NCBI GenBank assembly: GCA_016125385.1
Contig: WGLV01000013.1
Span: forward strand, 90,006 to 154,005
Reading direction: 5' to 3'
Origin: a bacterium
GTDB taxonomy: Bacteria > Hinthialibacterota > Hinthialibacteria > Hinthialibacterales > Hinthialibacteraceae
Length of the DNA: 64,000 bases
Shown here: one piece after another, positions 1-9,066 of the stretch
Layout: each line of letters starts with the position of its first letter
Position numbering within the stretch: the first letter of the stretch is position 1
Translations under genes and position numbers: made by a program
The notes under the pieces: generated by a model
Databases searched by the model: none
What the model was told of the DNA's origin: nothing
The model's input: only the letters and a program-made list of their open reading frames with translations

Positions 1-285
1 GATTCGGTCGGAAAGATTCAGCGCGCGGTCAAAGGCCTGCCCGCGAATACGAAACCGATTCTGTTCGACATGACCGAAGTCGTCTATCTGGGCAAGGACA
101 GTTTCGGCGTGTTTTCAGAACTGATCGACGAATTGCGCGAAAAAGGCCACCCCATGAGTATTCTGGTCGAGCCGGAAAGCCGATCGCAGGAACTGGTATC
201 CAGCTCAAGGCTGGCGGGCCTGGTCGATGTTTTCGACGACCGCGAAAAAGCGGTCACAACGCTTTTATTACGCACGTTTACATGA
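1..285 (+). CDS. STAS-domain protein, C-terminal part (cut by window start)
   Basis: The reading frame is open from base 1 to a TGA at 283-285, so the start lies outside the window. The visible 94 residues look like the second half of a STAS (anti-sigma factor antagonist, SpoIIAA-like) domain: a buried beta strand (ILFDMTEVVYLG), then the DSFGVF segment where the conserved phosphorylatable Ser sits in active antagonists, then a helix, a beta strand (MSILVEP) and a final helix. In the family such proteins bind anti-sigma factor kinases in partner-switching. Which sigma system it would serve cannot be told. It is followed 9 bases later by rnc on the same strand, so it may be read together with it. 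A second STAS protein lies at 60755. Confidence 0.7.
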   Translation, partial: DSVGKIQRAVKGLPANTKPILFDMTEVVYLGKDSFGVFSELIDELREKGHPMSILVEPESRSQELVSSSRLAGLVDVFDDREKAVTTLLLRTFT

Positions 286-294
286 AGCGGCTTC

Positions 295-1053
295 GTGAAG
301 AACCGCCGGATGATGAGAGAGATGAACAGAGAGATCGAGATCGAACGCGAACAGGAGATGAGAGAGCTGGCGGCGGCGTTGGGGTTTCCTGAAATGGATC
401 CGCGTCTGTTGAACCTGGCCTTGTGTCACAGTTCATACGCCAACGAGGTCGATGGCTGCGAAAATTACGGCAACGAGCGGCTTGAGTTTCTCGGCGACGC
501 CGTGGTCGGTTTCGCCGTCACCGAAGCGCTGTATGAAGATAACCCCGACGAGCGCGAGGGCTACCTTTCCAAAATCAAATCGGTCGTCGTGAGCAAGCGC
601 ATCCTCGCCCGCCGCGCCGACGAGCTTCACTTGGGCGATCATCTCCTTCTCGGCAAGGGCGAAGAACAAACCGGCGGGCGAACCCGTTTTTCGATTCTGG
701 GCAACGTGTTCGAGAGCGTGGTCGGCGCCATTCACCTTGCCTGCGGAATCGATGCATCCAAACGATTCGTGCTCGATCAGTTACATGACGAGATCGACAA
801 AGCCCTGCGCGGCGACAGCATCAACGACTACAAATCGATGCTGCAGGAAGAAGTCCAGAAAAAACACGGCGTATTGCCCATTTACCGCGTCGTCTCCGCC
901 GAAGGCCCCGACCACGACAAAATGTTCGTGGTTGAAGTGTTCATCCGCGACCGGCGTATCGGCCGCGGCGAAGGCAAAAGCAAAAAACGCGCGGAGCGGG
1001 CGGCCGCGTCCGACGCGCTCAAAACGCTGCACGTGGGGCTTGAAGTCGCCTGA
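295..1053 (+). CDS. rnc: Ribonuclease III
   Basis: Double-stranded RNA endonuclease that processes rRNA precursors and structured mRNAs. The class III signature NERLEFLGDAV is at residues 60-70 and carries the catalytic acidic residues; a second acidic block sits near GNVFESVVGAI. A double-stranded RNA-binding domain runs from about residue 178 (DYKSMLQEEVQKK) to GEGKSKKRAERAAAS near the end. The 252-residue length is normal. The start is uncertain: the longest frame begins with GTG at 295, but ATG codons at 310, 313 and 322 would remove only a charged Arg/Glu-rich leader and none has a clear ribosome site. It precedes a radical SAM gene; an rnc-radical SAM neighbourhood is also known in Firmicutes. 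Confidence 0.95.
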   Translation: MKNRRMMREMNREIEIEREQEMRELAAALGFPEMDPRLLNLALCHSSYANEVDGCENYGNERLEFLGDAVVGFAVTEALYEDNPDEREGYLSKIKSVVVSKRILARRADELHLGDHLLLGKGEEQTGGRTRFSILGNVFESVVGAIHLACGIDASKRFVLDQLHDEIDKALRGDSINDYKSMLQEEVQKKHGVLPIYRVVSAEGPDHDKMFVVEVFIRDRRIGRGEGKSKKRAERAAASDALKTLHVGLEVA

Positions 1054-1085
1054 ATCCGGACGCGCGGGCGCCATACCGGAGCGTG

Positions 1086-2111
1086 ATGAATTCCACCGCC
1101 ATCCTCCCGTTCTATCTCCCCTTTCAGGGTTGCGCGCATCAATGCGTGTATTGCAACCAGCCGCTCATCGTGGGCGCGCACGACGAACGCGGCGCGTGGG
1201 ACTCGCGTCTTGAGACCCTCGGCGCCGAGCCCGGCCGCGAGTGGGAAATCGCCTTCTATGCGGGCACTTTCAGCGCCCTGCCCCGCGAAACGATGGACGC
1301 CTGCTTCGATCGCGTCGCCCCCTGGCTGCAATGCGCGCACGTGCGGGGCGTTCGCGTCTCAACCCGGCCCGACCGGGTAAGCGGCGACATGCTCGACTAT
1401 CTGAAATCACGCGGCGTGCGCACCATCGAACTCGGCGTCGAATCGTTCGACGATGAGGTATTGCGGCGCGCCGGCCGCGGACACGACGCCCGCACGGCGG
1501 AAGACGCCTGCGAGCGCGTGCGGAATCACGGCTTTTCGCTGGGAGTTCACCTGATGACGGGGCTGCCCGGCCAGAACGACGCATCGTGGCGCGAAACGGT
1601 TTCGCGCACAGCCGCCATCAAGCCTGACCTCGCGCGCATCGCCCCGACGCTGGTGTTGCGCGGCACGCCGCTTGAAGCGCTCTTCCAGCGTGGCCGCTAC
1701 ACGCCTCAACCGCTTGAAGAAGCCATTCAACAGTGCGCCCACGGCTATGCGCGCCTGCGCCGCGCGGGCGTCGCCATCGCGCGCGTGGGGCTGGCGCTAT
1801 CAGACGAACGCGGCGACGGAAGCGATAAGATCGTCGCGGGGCCGTGGCACCCCGCCCTTCGCCATGAGGTCGAATCAAGGCTCGCGCGGCAAGTCATCGG
1901 TCAAGCGTTGCTCCGCGCCCGGACCTCGCGCGCGTGCGTAAATCCCAAAGACTATTCCATCGCCATCGGCTCGAAAAAAAGCAACCTCGCCGCATGGCGT
2001 GAATCGCTTTCACGCGAGGTTGTGATCGAACGTGGAGAAGAGATTCCGCGCCATCATTTCACTATCAACACGGGCGAACCCCGCCCACTCTTCTGGAGCC
2101 CCGATGACTGA
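1086..2111 (+). CDS. Radical SAM protein, COG1243/Elp3-like radical domain
   Basis: Residues 16-23 hold the CxxxCxxC motif (CAHQCVYC) that binds the 4Fe-4S cluster and S-adenosylmethionine. The following segments YAGTFSALP, VRVSTRPDRV, IELGVESFDDEVL and GVHLMTGLPGQ match the barrel strands of the Elp3-type radical SAM family. The acetyltransferase half of true Elp3 is absent, as in the short bacterial relatives found next to rnc. The substrate is not known; tRNA modification is only a guess. I chose ATG 1086 rather than GTG 1083 because GGAG at 1078-1081 is slightly better spaced. The stop overlaps the ruvX start by 8 bases, implying co-translation. Confidence 0.85.
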   Translation: MNSTAILPFYLPFQGCAHQCVYCNQPLIVGAHDERGAWDSRLETLGAEPGREWEIAFYAGTFSALPRETMDACFDRVAPWLQCAHVRGVRVSTRPDRVSGDMLDYLKSRGVRTIELGVESFDDEVLRRAGRGHDARTAEDACERVRNHGFSLGVHLMTGLPGQNDASWRETVSRTAAIKPDLARIAPTLVLRGTPLEALFQRGRYTPQPLEEAIQQCAHGYARLRRAGVAIARVGLALSDERGDGSDKIVAGPWHPALRHEVESRLARQVIGQALLRARTSRACVNPKDYSIAIGSKKSNLAAWRESLSREVVIERGEEIPRHHFTINTGEPRPLFWSPDD

Positions 2112-2526
2112 ATCAGGCCGCGTACTGGCGCTCGACCTGGGTGAGAAACGCGTGGGGGCGGCGCTGTCGGACGCTCTGCGCATCACCGCCCAACCGTATA
2201 AAACGATCGACTTCGTCTCCAACGATCGCCTGCTGGACGCCGTGCGCGCCATTGTCGAAAGCGAATCGGTCATGGAAATCGTAATCGGGCTGCCCAAGCG
2301 GCTGGACGGTTCGCACGGCGACAAAGCGAAACAGGCGCGCGTCATCGCGGACCGGCTGCGCGATGAGCTGGGCCTGCCTGTCAAACTGTGGGACGAACGC
2401 TTCTCGACTCACGCGGCGCAGCGCGTTCTTCTGCAAGGCGACGTCAGCCGCAAAAAACGCAAGAAAGTCATCGATCAGACCGCCGCCGCGTGGATCCTGC
2501 AAGGCTACCTGGATTCCCGGCCATGA
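2104..2526 (+). CDS. ruvX: Putative pre-16S rRNA nuclease RuvX/YqgF
   Basis: A 140-residue YqgF/RuvX protein with an RNase H-like fold. The N-terminal strand VLALDLGEKRVGAALSD carries the first catalytic Asp, IVIGLPKRLDG follows, and WDERFSTHAA holds the conserved Asp-Glu. In the family it trims the 5' end of 16S rRNA and has been linked to Holliday junction processing. ATG 2104 gives the normal family length; the longer open frame upstream (from 2032) lies inside the radical SAM gene. Its TGA overlaps the next gene's ATG (ATGA), so all four genes from rnc onward seem to form one transcription unit. Confidence 0.92.
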   Translation: MTESGRVLALDLGEKRVGAALSDALRITAQPYKTIDFVSNDRLLDAVRAIVESESVMEIVIGLPKRLDGSHGDKAKQARVIADRLRDELGLPVKLWDERFSTHAAQRVLLQGDVSRKKRKKVIDQTAAAWILQGYLDSRP

Positions 2527-4457
2527 ACCGGAACGATCCGCGCCGCGTGGCCGCCGGGCTGGCTCTGTCGATCGCATTGGCGGCGATTGTGCTGTGGGGC
2601 CATCGCTGGATGGTATGGGGTCCGCTGCTGCACGCGCGCACCTGGCTGGCGGGTACGCTTCCATTGATTACCTTCTGGGGACCGGCTGAATGGCTGCTGG
2701 CCCGCCTGGGGAACGAACAAAAAGACGACGACCCATTCGAGCGCATCGTATACGCCGCGTTTCTCTCCCTGGCGCTGGCCGCGCTGGCGGGATTTATTAT
2801 CATCACCCTGCATGCGGCGTACCCCCTCACCTTTCTCTCGCTGTCGGCGGCGTCGATCGTTCTCGGCCGTCGCGGCTGGGCCGATCGATTTCACCGCTGG
2901 CGCACCGCGCTGGCCTCATCCACCGAAACCTCAGAGCGTTTACCGCTGGCGTTTCTCGTCATCTTTACGCTCGAACTCGCCGCCGCCGCGTCCACGCCGC
3001 CCTTGTGGTACGACACGCTTGAATATCACCTGCCCGCGCCGATGGCGTATCTGCAACACGGCGGATGGATCGCTTTTCCTTATAACGTATACGCCGCGTT
3101 CCCGATGAACGTCGAGATGATATACCTGTGGCCGTTATCAGCGGCGAGCGCGGCGGGCTGCAAGGTCGTCGTCTTCTGGATGACGCTGATATCGGCAGGC
3201 GCGGCGTATGCGATCGCGCGCCGATGGGGCCTGGGCCGGAACTCCGCATGGGCGCCGGCCACGCTGCTCGGAACGGGGCTGGTATTGCGCATCGTGATGC
3301 ACGGCAAGGTCGACCTCGCTCCGGCGATGTCGGCGGCGGTGTTGTGGCTCGCGTATGAACGATATCGTGAGACGCCGGGCCGCGCCTGGGGCGTTCTGAT
3401 CGGCGCCGCGATGGGCTTCGCGCTCGGCGCGAAGTATCTCTCGGCGATCTGCATTCTGTTCCCGTTCATCGTCAGCGCGGATGACGTCACGCAGTCGCGT
3501 GAGCGCAACATGCTGGCGCGGGCGCTCGCCTGGTGCGCGCTGGGGGGTGTGGTGTTCTGCCTGCCCTGGCTGATTCGCAATCAGGTGTTCTACGGCAATC
3601 CGGTGTATCCCCTGCTGACTGAACGGCTGGGCGGTTCGCCCCCCATCTTCTCGGCGCTGTTCGCGGCCGCGCACGCCCGGCCCGATACAAACGCCGTCGA
3701 AACCGTCACGGGTTTTCTGCACAAGTTATTCGCCGAGTCGTCTCCCGCCGGGTTTTCAGTATTATGGCTGGTCACGGCGCCGTTCTGGATTCGTGGCGCG
3801 GGCGTCAAACGCGTTGCGCGAGCCATCACGTTTTGTTTCGCGGCCTGGCTGGCGTGGTTTTTTCTGACTCAACGGAACGATCGCTTTCTCGCGCCCATCC
3901 TGCCCTTTATGGCGCTGGCGCCCGCAGTGGCGTTATATGGATTAAAAGACGCGGGCGGCAAACGCACCGCTCTGGCGGCGGTGTGCGGCGTTTTGCTGAC
4001 CGTGCAGGCGTGGAGCGCATTGCCTTTCGTCTGGGGGCCGGATCAGGCGGCTTTTCTCATCTCTCCAACGCTGGATGAGGCGTATCTCGCCAAACGCATG
4101 CCCCACTTTCGCGCGATTCAGTTTCTCAACGAATTGAAGGCGCGCGCGCCGCGCCGCGTGGGCGAAGTCTTATTCGTAGGCGAGGCGCAGACCTACGGCG
4201 CTGAATTTGACTTCATCGCGCCGACGGTGTTCAACCATCATCCTCTCGAAACCGGCTTGCCGGCCGGCGTAACGCATGTCTTGTATAACCAGTCCGAACT
4301 CAACCGTTTGACGAAGGGATACGGTCCGCTGGGCTGGCCGCTGGGCGGCATGTTGCATAACTGGATCGTTCAGCGTCAGGCGGATGGCACGCTCAAGACG
4401 GTATACGACGATGCAGAGTATCCCGGCGTGGTGATAGTGTTTGAGGTGCGGAGATAG
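2523..4457 (+). CDS. GT-C type membrane glycosyltransferase (PMT/ArnT-like)
   Basis: A 644-residue polytopic membrane protein with about a dozen hydrophobic segments. The first large loop after the early membrane spans contains WYDTLEYHLPAPMAYL, which matches the acidic-residue loop of GT-C glycosyltransferases that use polyprenyl-phosphate sugars. IRNQVFYGNPVYPLL is another segment common in this group. The C-terminal part (from about residue 525) is soluble and probably periplasmic. It likely transfers a sugar from a lipid carrier on the outer face of the inner membrane; donor and acceptor are unknown. The start ATG overlaps the ruvX stop. The open frame upstream of 2523 only shadows ruvX. 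Confidence 0.75.
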   Translation: MNRNDPRRVAAGLALSIALAAIVLWGHRWMVWGPLLHARTWLAGTLPLITFWGPAEWLLARLGNEQKDDDPFERIVYAAFLSLALAALAGFIIITLHAAYPLTFLSLSAASIVLGRRGWADRFHRWRTALASSTETSERLPLAFLVIFTLELAAAASTPPLWYDTLEYHLPAPMAYLQHGGWIAFPYNVYAAFPMNVEMIYLWPLSAASAAGCKVVVFWMTLISAGAAYAIARRWGLGRNSAWAPATLLGTGLVLRIVMHGKVDLAPAMSAAVLWLAYERYRETPGRAWGVLIGAAMGFALGAKYLSAICILFPFIVSADDVTQSRERNMLARALAWCALGGVVFCLPWLIRNQVFYGNPVYPLLTERLGGSPPIFSALFAAAHARPDTNAVETVTGFLHKLFAESSPAGFSVLWLVTAPFWIRGAGVKRVARAITFCFAAWLAWFFLTQRNDRFLAPILPFMALAPAVALYGLKDAGGKRTALAAVCGVLLTVQAWSALPFVWGPDQAAFLISPTLDEAYLAKRMPHFRAIQFLNELKARAPRRVGEVLFVGEAQTYGAEFDFIAPTVFNHHPLETGLPAGVTHVLYNQSELNRLTKGYGPLGWPLGGMLHNWIVQRQADGTLKTVYDDAEYPGVVIVFEVRR

Positions 4458-4464
4458 GTAATTA

Positions 4465-6321
4465 TCAAATCGATTGCTTCACTTCTTCGATCAGGGCCAG
4501 AAAACGCGGCGCGCGCTCGATCAGCATATCAAAGTAAGCGCGGTATTTTTGCAGGCGGACTCCCGCCTGATTCCAAGGCTCTTTCTGAATAAATTGCAGC
4601 ATGCCCTCGAACATCGCCTGTTCCATCGCGATCTTGACCGCTTCCGAACCGTGAATCGCCGAGAAACAGCGCTCCATGCGCTTCCATTCTTCGGTATCGC
4701 GAATCTCCCCGCCGCTTGACGGTTTTTCTTCCAGCGCACGGCTCAGCTCGGCGCCTCGCCGCGCTTCATCCAGCGCGGGCGCCATCTCATGCAGTACGCG
4801 CTCGATCGTGACGGCGTCGCGCGCGGCGTCTCTCGGCGCGGGGCGTATGCCGGAAAGCACGATGGACGCATCGAAGCCGTCTCCACAATGCGAAAGCGCA
4901 TCCTGCAAGGTCATCACCTGCGTCCCCGGGACGCGCGCGCCGCCTTCGGTGGCATCAATGACGCGCGCCCGCGTCCGGGCGATTTCGTCGGCGAACTGCT
5001 GAATATAGATCGACATGATTTCGGAAGTCGGAACCTTGCCGCCAGCGATTCCGTCCACCCAGACGATCGATTCGCGCATGGCGTCCGCGCCCCATCGCGG
5101 CCCCAGTTCAGCCTCCCGGCCCCCCGGCGAAATGGCGCCGTGATCGCGATGCAGCGCTGAAGCGGAAGCGTGCGTCTTTCCTCCTTTGGGGTCGAACGCG
5201 AGATCGAGCCCCGCGAAAATAATCGGATTCGCGCCAAGCGCTCGCGCCAGATGAAAGGCGGCGTTGCCCACCGAAACGCCCTTGGGTGAATAACCAAAAG
5301 GCCCGAACGCGCGTTCGATCCAGCGAGTGAAGACCGCCTTTTCCAGATTCATCAGCAGACGCGGGCCGGGCCACGACAAAGCGATGGCCGAATACAGTTC
5401 CGGGTCGTAAGCCAGAATCATTTCTGGCGAGAGCTCGACGCCCTCAAAATGTTTCTGATTCAATGCGGTGGGGTCGTTCGAAACCACGATGTGCGGCTGA
5501 ACGCCATGCGCCTGAAGCGTTCGCAGCGCGGTGTCGACCGCGATCACGGCGCATCGCTCCCGCGCGGCGGCCAGTTGCGCGGCGTTTTTATCAAGCGACG
5601 GCCCCGCCGCGACAACGATGGCCGGGCGCCCCGCGAGACAGGCGCCGCATCGCGCCACGCCCGATGAACGCAAAATCGCGGGCAGGTTATGCCACAGATT
5701 TTCCTGAATCAGCGGCCCCGATTTGACCATCAGGTCAAACTCAGCGCGCGTCTGAACCATGCGCTGGCTCAGCAGATCAATGATACGCTGGTAATACGCG
5801 GGATCGCGCCGCTGCGACGGAGGATGAGCAACCGGCTGCAACTTGGTGCTCATCACGGCGGGCATGACGGCGCGAGCGGTCTCACGCCAGGCGTCGAAAT
5901 CGTCGCCGAGGTGAATGTGAAAGCGCGGATCGGCGATGGCGTCGTGAAGGGGCGTCGTCTGGAGCGCCAACCGCAAGACCGCCGGATCGCGTTCAACCAA
6001 AATCGCGTCGAAAAACTGTTCGCGCCGCCGGTCGTATAACAGGCGCAGGGCGTACCCCAGCCCCACGCCCAGCAACAGCGGAGTGAAGATTTCGCCATCG
6101 GGCAGGCGATCGAGATCGCGGCTGGTTTCCTTCATCGGATCGTACCGGCTGTATAACAAGTGCGCACCGGACGAGTCGTGTATTTCAAGCGTGGGGAAAA
6201 GGGTCTGGGTGGGTGTGAGACGGTAACGGTTTTCATCGACGCGAATGGCTTCGATCCGCGCAGCGAGCTGGGGGCGGTGTTGAGTCAGCGCGTCCCAATT
6301 CATTCGCCAGGCGTCCATCAT
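4465..6321 (-). CDS. DUF115 / Maf-like (6-hydroxymethylpterin diphosphokinase MptE-like) protein
   Basis: About 618 residues. The central domain has VVAAGPSLDKN (around residues 236-246), CAVIAVDTALRTL, SNDPTALN and IIFAGLDLAF, the recognisable strands of the DUF115 (COG2604) family. Family members include motility accessory factors that transfer nonulosonic acids to flagellins, and archaeal MptE. No flagellin is visible here, so a glycan or glycoprotein transferase role is inferred. A NeuB-type synthase lies at 25235. Start: AAGGAGG at 6326-6332 (minus strand) precedes ATG 6321 and ATG 6318; ATG 6321 overlaps the TGA of the methyltransferase, so the two genes are translationally coupled. Confidence 0.8.
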   Translation of the reverse strand: MMDAWRMNWDALTQHRPQLAARIEAIRVDENRYRLTPTQTLFPTLEIHDSSGAHLLYSRYDPMKETSRDLDRLPDGEIFTPLLLGVGLGYALRLLYDRRREQFFDAILVERDPAVLRLALQTTPLHDAIADPRFHIHLGDDFDAWRETARAVMPAVMSTKLQPVAHPPSQRRDPAYYQRIIDLLSQRMVQTRAEFDLMVKSGPLIQENLWHNLPAILRSSGVARCGACLAGRPAIVVAAGPSLDKNAAQLAAARERCAVIAVDTALRTLQAHGVQPHIVVSNDPTALNQKHFEGVELSPEMILAYDPELYSAIALSWPGPRLLMNLEKAVFTRWIERAFGPFGYSPKGVSVGNAAFHLARALGANPIIFAGLDLAFDPKGGKTHASASALHRDHGAISPGGREAELGPRWGADAMRESIVWVDGIAGGKVPTSEIMSIYIQQFADEIARTRARVIDATEGGARVPGTQVMTLQDALSHCGDGFDASIVLSGIRPAPRDAARDAVTIERVLHEMAPALDEARRGAELSRALEEKPSSGGEIRDTEEWKRMERCFSAIHGSEAVKIAMEQAMFEGMLQFIQKEPWNQAGVRLQKYRAYFDMLIERAPRFLALIEEVKQSI

Positions 6322-7097
6322 CCACCCTCCTTGCGGCCCCATACCAGCGCGGCGCCGCCCACCAGCCGAGGCCGGTAGGCGTACCCCGTTTCGACGAAAC
6401 CGCAGCGTTCAAACAACGCGCACAATTGCTCGGGCGTTTCGAACGCGGCCGACGACGACGCCAGGTAAGCGTACATGCCGCGGTCGCCAGCGAGCATCCC
6501 CCCCAGCAGAGGAACCAGAACGTTCATGTGAAACCGCAATGCGGGATTCAGCGGCCGCCATTCCGCCCCCGCCGTATCGAGATTGACCAGCCTCGCGCCG
6601 GGCCTCAGCACGCGTAACGCCTCACGCAGCGCGGTCTCGATCGACGTAACGTTTCGCAGACCAAAGCCGACCATCGCGCCGTCGAACGACGCATCCGCGA
6701 ACGGCAGCCGGGTGGCGTCGCCCCTGATCCATTCGATACGCCCGCCCTCGGCCAATGTGCGGCGGCGGCCGTTGGCCATCATGTTCCATGAAAAATCGAG
6801 CGCCGTCACCGACGCGTTCCCGATATCCTTCGCCGCGCGCCGCGCCAGATCGCCGGTTCCACTACACAAATCAAGAACACACGCACCGGGCGCGCAGCCC
6901 AGACGTTTGACCGCCTCGCGTTTCCAGCCGCGATGCAGCCCCATCGTCATAACGTCGTTGAGAAAATCATAATTCGCCGCGATCGAGTCGAAACCGTTAC
7001 GAACGTATTCGGCTTTTTCGCTGGCGGCGGGGTTATGAGGAACGGTTTTTTTGTTCTGATTCACGTGGATCGGGACGTTTCGGTTTGACTCCGGCAT
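6318..7097 (-). CDS. ubiE: Demethylmenaquinone/2-polyprenyl-6-methoxybenzoquinol C-methyltransferase
   Basis: A 259-residue class I SAM methyltransferase of the UbiE/MenG family, acting in the last steps of menaquinone or ubiquinone synthesis. Family hallmarks are visible: FDSIAANYDFLNDVMTMGLH near residues 36-55, the SAM-binding strand VLDLCSGTGDLA (74-85), GDATRLPFADASFD, and GFGLRNVTS, which is highly typical of UbiE. The C-terminal region lacks the usual perfect family ending but keeps the YLASSSAAF segment. No other quinone genes are in the window, so menaquinone versus ubiquinone cannot be settled. It is the first gene of a two-gene unit with the DUF115 protein. Confidence 0.9.
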   Translation of the reverse strand: MPESNRNVPIHVNQNKKTVPHNPAASEKAEYVRNGFDSIAANYDFLNDVMTMGLHRGWKREAVKRLGCAPGACVLDLCSGTGDLARRAAKDIGNASVTALDFSWNMMANGRRRTLAEGGRIEWIRGDATRLPFADASFDGAMVGFGLRNVTSIETALREALRVLRPGARLVNLDTAGAEWRPLNPALRFHMNVLVPLLGGMLAGDRGMYAYLASSSAAFETPEQLCALFERCGFVETGYAYRPRLVGGAALVWGRKEGG

Positions 7098-7163
7098 GAA
7101 TGCGCGATGGATTCATCACACCGGGACGCCCGATTATACCGCCCCGTTGATAGGAAACAAACG

Positions 7164-8267
7164 CTACGCCGCGTCGAGGTGAGCGGCGGAGTCGAGCGAA
7201 GAGATATCGAGTTGAAAACTCCCAACACGTCCGTCGAAATAGGTGAACGCGGCGCGTCGGTCGTTTTTCAGATAATCGAAATACGAACCGGATGACTCAT
7301 AGCCGGCGGTCAATGCAAAGCGTGTCTGGATGGAGTCATGCGCCCAGGTGATCTCCCGCCCCGCCACGCGGAAAATTCGATCGGAGGGGAATAGAGGAAA
7401 CGGTTCATCGAACACGAAACGAACCGTCTCGCCAGGTTCGACCTCCCAGCCCGCACCGATCCAGTCAACGAAATGCGAATAGTGCGGCGCGCTCATCTGA
7501 GCCAGAACCGCACAACGCAACGCATAAAACGCATCCGCCGTCACAATAGGACGGGCGTACACGCGGCTTGAGCCAATGACCTCGGCGCCGAGTTCGGGTA
7601 CAGACAGCGTCTCGTGTAATTCTTCGCCATCAACCAGCCCCGCTTCGATGGAAATCGTCCGATAACGATCTTCACTGGTTCGCCACAGATTCACACCAAA
7701 TCGATCGCGCTTCAGCAGGATGACCCGATCCGGTTCTGAACCAAATGGACGGAAACGCAACTCGCCCCGATCGCTGAGATCCCAGCGCCAGTTCCCCGCC
7801 AGTTTCGACATGAGATCGATCGCCATCAGCAGCGAATGTTGTGAAAATTCAAACCGCTCGAATGGAACAGCGTGTACAGGATCTGGTTGGTATGAGAGAC
7901 CCGTGCCTTCCACCAGGTTCTCCAGCGCCTGCGTAGCGGTAACGCCCACCAGTTCCCGGGAAATCACCACGTCATAGCGCACCCCCGGGTCGTTTTCAGC
8001 ATAGAGTGAAAGGTGATCGGCCTCGTGATCGAGACGAATCTGCGTTACCGCGCCTTCAAACGCGCGGACACCCTCCATCTCAACGGCGAGCCGATCGCCA
8101 AGTTGAACCGCGGCGTCCGCGTCTTCGTTATATAACTCGAGCCAACAGCGGCGTTTGAGCGCGCCGAACCCGCTTTTCACGATCAGCTTGCGTGGATTCG
8201 CGGTCATCCAGCGTGGCGTGTTTTCGTTGGAGAATAGCAAGACGGCGAGGCGGGGCGCTTTCGGCAT
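7164..8267 (-). CDS. Beta-rich protein resembling phage tail/baseplate hub (late control D-like) proteins
   Basis: A 367-residue soluble protein with no signal peptide. The N-terminal part (LGDRLAVEMEGVRAFEGAV) looks like the hub-fold strands of phage tail proteins that define a coordinate and then a 'feeds into G' loop; ALENLVEGTGLSY, FSQHSLLMAIDLMSKLAG and LSDRGELRFRPFG resemble the next domain in phage late control gene D-type hubs. This is pattern recognition, not a search result. No other phage or contractile-tail gene lies nearby, so it may be domesticated or unrelated. The start at ATG 8267 is supported by AGGAG eight bases upstream; ATG 8300 and a codon at 8309 are longer alternatives. 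It is the gene downstream of the TPR lipoprotein on the same strand. Confidence 0.6.
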   Translation of the reverse strand: MPKAPRLAVLLFSNENTPRWMTANPRKLIVKSGFGALKRRCWLELYNEDADAAVQLGDRLAVEMEGVRAFEGAVTQIRLDHEADHLSLYAENDPGVRYDVVISRELVGVTATQALENLVEGTGLSYQPDPVHAVPFERFEFSQHSLLMAIDLMSKLAGNWRWDLSDRGELRFRPFGSEPDRVILLKRDRFGVNLWRTSEDRYRTISIEAGLVDGEELHETLSVPELGAEVIGSSRVYARPIVTADAFYALRCAVLAQMSAPHYSHFVDWIGAGWEVEPGETVRFVFDEPFPLFPSDRIFRVAGREITWAHDSIQTRFALTAGYESSGSYFDYLKNDRRAAFTYFDGRVGSFQLDISSLDSAAHLDAA

Positions 8268-8352
8268 CGTGTCGGCTCCTGAGGTCAAATCGTTACTCAT
8301 GAAGCCCACACCGCAGACTTACGGGGTTATTTCCACAACGCGGACAAAACGT

Positions 8353-9066
8353 TTACTCCGGATTCTCCTGCAGCCAGTCGCGGGCGAGCGGCGCTTCCGC
8401 CGATTGTGGATAGCGCTGAACCAATCCGTTCAATTCAGCGCGGGCGTCATCCATGCGGTTTAACTCAGCCAGGGCGAATCCGCGTTTAAGCATCGCCGCC
8501 GAGATCAACGTCTGTTGGGAGAACTCTTTTTCAAACTGGAGAAAGCATGAGTCGGCTCGCCGCCAATCTTTAAGCCGGTAATAACTTTCACCCAGCCAGT
8601 ACAACGCGTTTGAGCGCAACGCCGCGTCCTGCGCGAAGCGATAAACCACAACGAAACGTTCCACCGCCGAGTCGTAATCGCCGCGATTATACGCCGCCAT
8701 GCCCTGGGCGTAGATCGAACGAGCCTCGGCGGGCGCGATCGCCGAATCGTCCGCCGTTTTGGGCGGCATCCACGCCGACGCGTCGCCCGCTCCCATTACG
8801 GGCGCGGTTGGCTGATCCGGCGCGCCGGGGCCGGGCTGAACCTCCTGATCGAGTGTGCTCCGTATATTGTTGAGGATGTTTTTTCGCTGTTCAAACGCCT
8901 GCGATTTGGCCTGTGCGTCCTGATCGATCCGCATGTTGAGCCGGTCGATGTCGGATTGAATTTCACGCAGCATGGTGCGCGAGGTAAAACAGCCCGCCAA
9001 CGCCACACTCATTATCATGGCGAGCGCCAGGATCGCTATCCATTTTCCGCTGAAATTACCCATCAT
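8353..9066 (-). CDS. TPR lipoprotein, CpoB/YbgF-like
   Basis: About 237 residues. The N-terminus is a lipoprotein signal ending in the lipobox LAGC. After it comes a short coiled coil (LREIQSDIDRLNMRIDQDAQ), a Pro/Ala linker, then three tetratricopeptide repeats (for example SIYAQGMAAYNRGDYDSAVE and LYWLGESYYRLKDWRRADSC). This order, coiled coil then TPR, matches CpoB/YbgF of the Tol-Pal system, which in known bacteria links peptidoglycan synthesis to outer-membrane constriction. No tol or pal gene is in the window. ATG 9066 was chosen because GGAG lies ten bases upstream; ATG 9075 and 9063 are alternatives. The longer frame to 9207 would place the lipobox too far from the start. Confidence 0.75.
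   Translation of the reverse strand: MMGNFSGKWIAILALAMIMSVALAGCFTSRTMLREIQSDIDRLNMRIDQDAQAKSQAFEQRKNILNNIRSTLDQEVQPGPGAPDQPTAPVMGAGDASAWMPPKTADDSAIAPAEARSIYAQGMAAYNRGDYDSAVERFVVVYRFAQDAALRSNALYWLGESYYRLKDWRRADSCFLQFEKEFSQQTLISAAMLKRGFALAELNRMDDARAELNGLVQRYPQSAEAPLARDWLQENPE

Noticed and set aside
2388-2522. Longer N-terminus for the GT-C protein
   Set aside because: It would overlap ruvX by 139 bases; the coupled ATG at 2523 gives a proper membrane-protein start.
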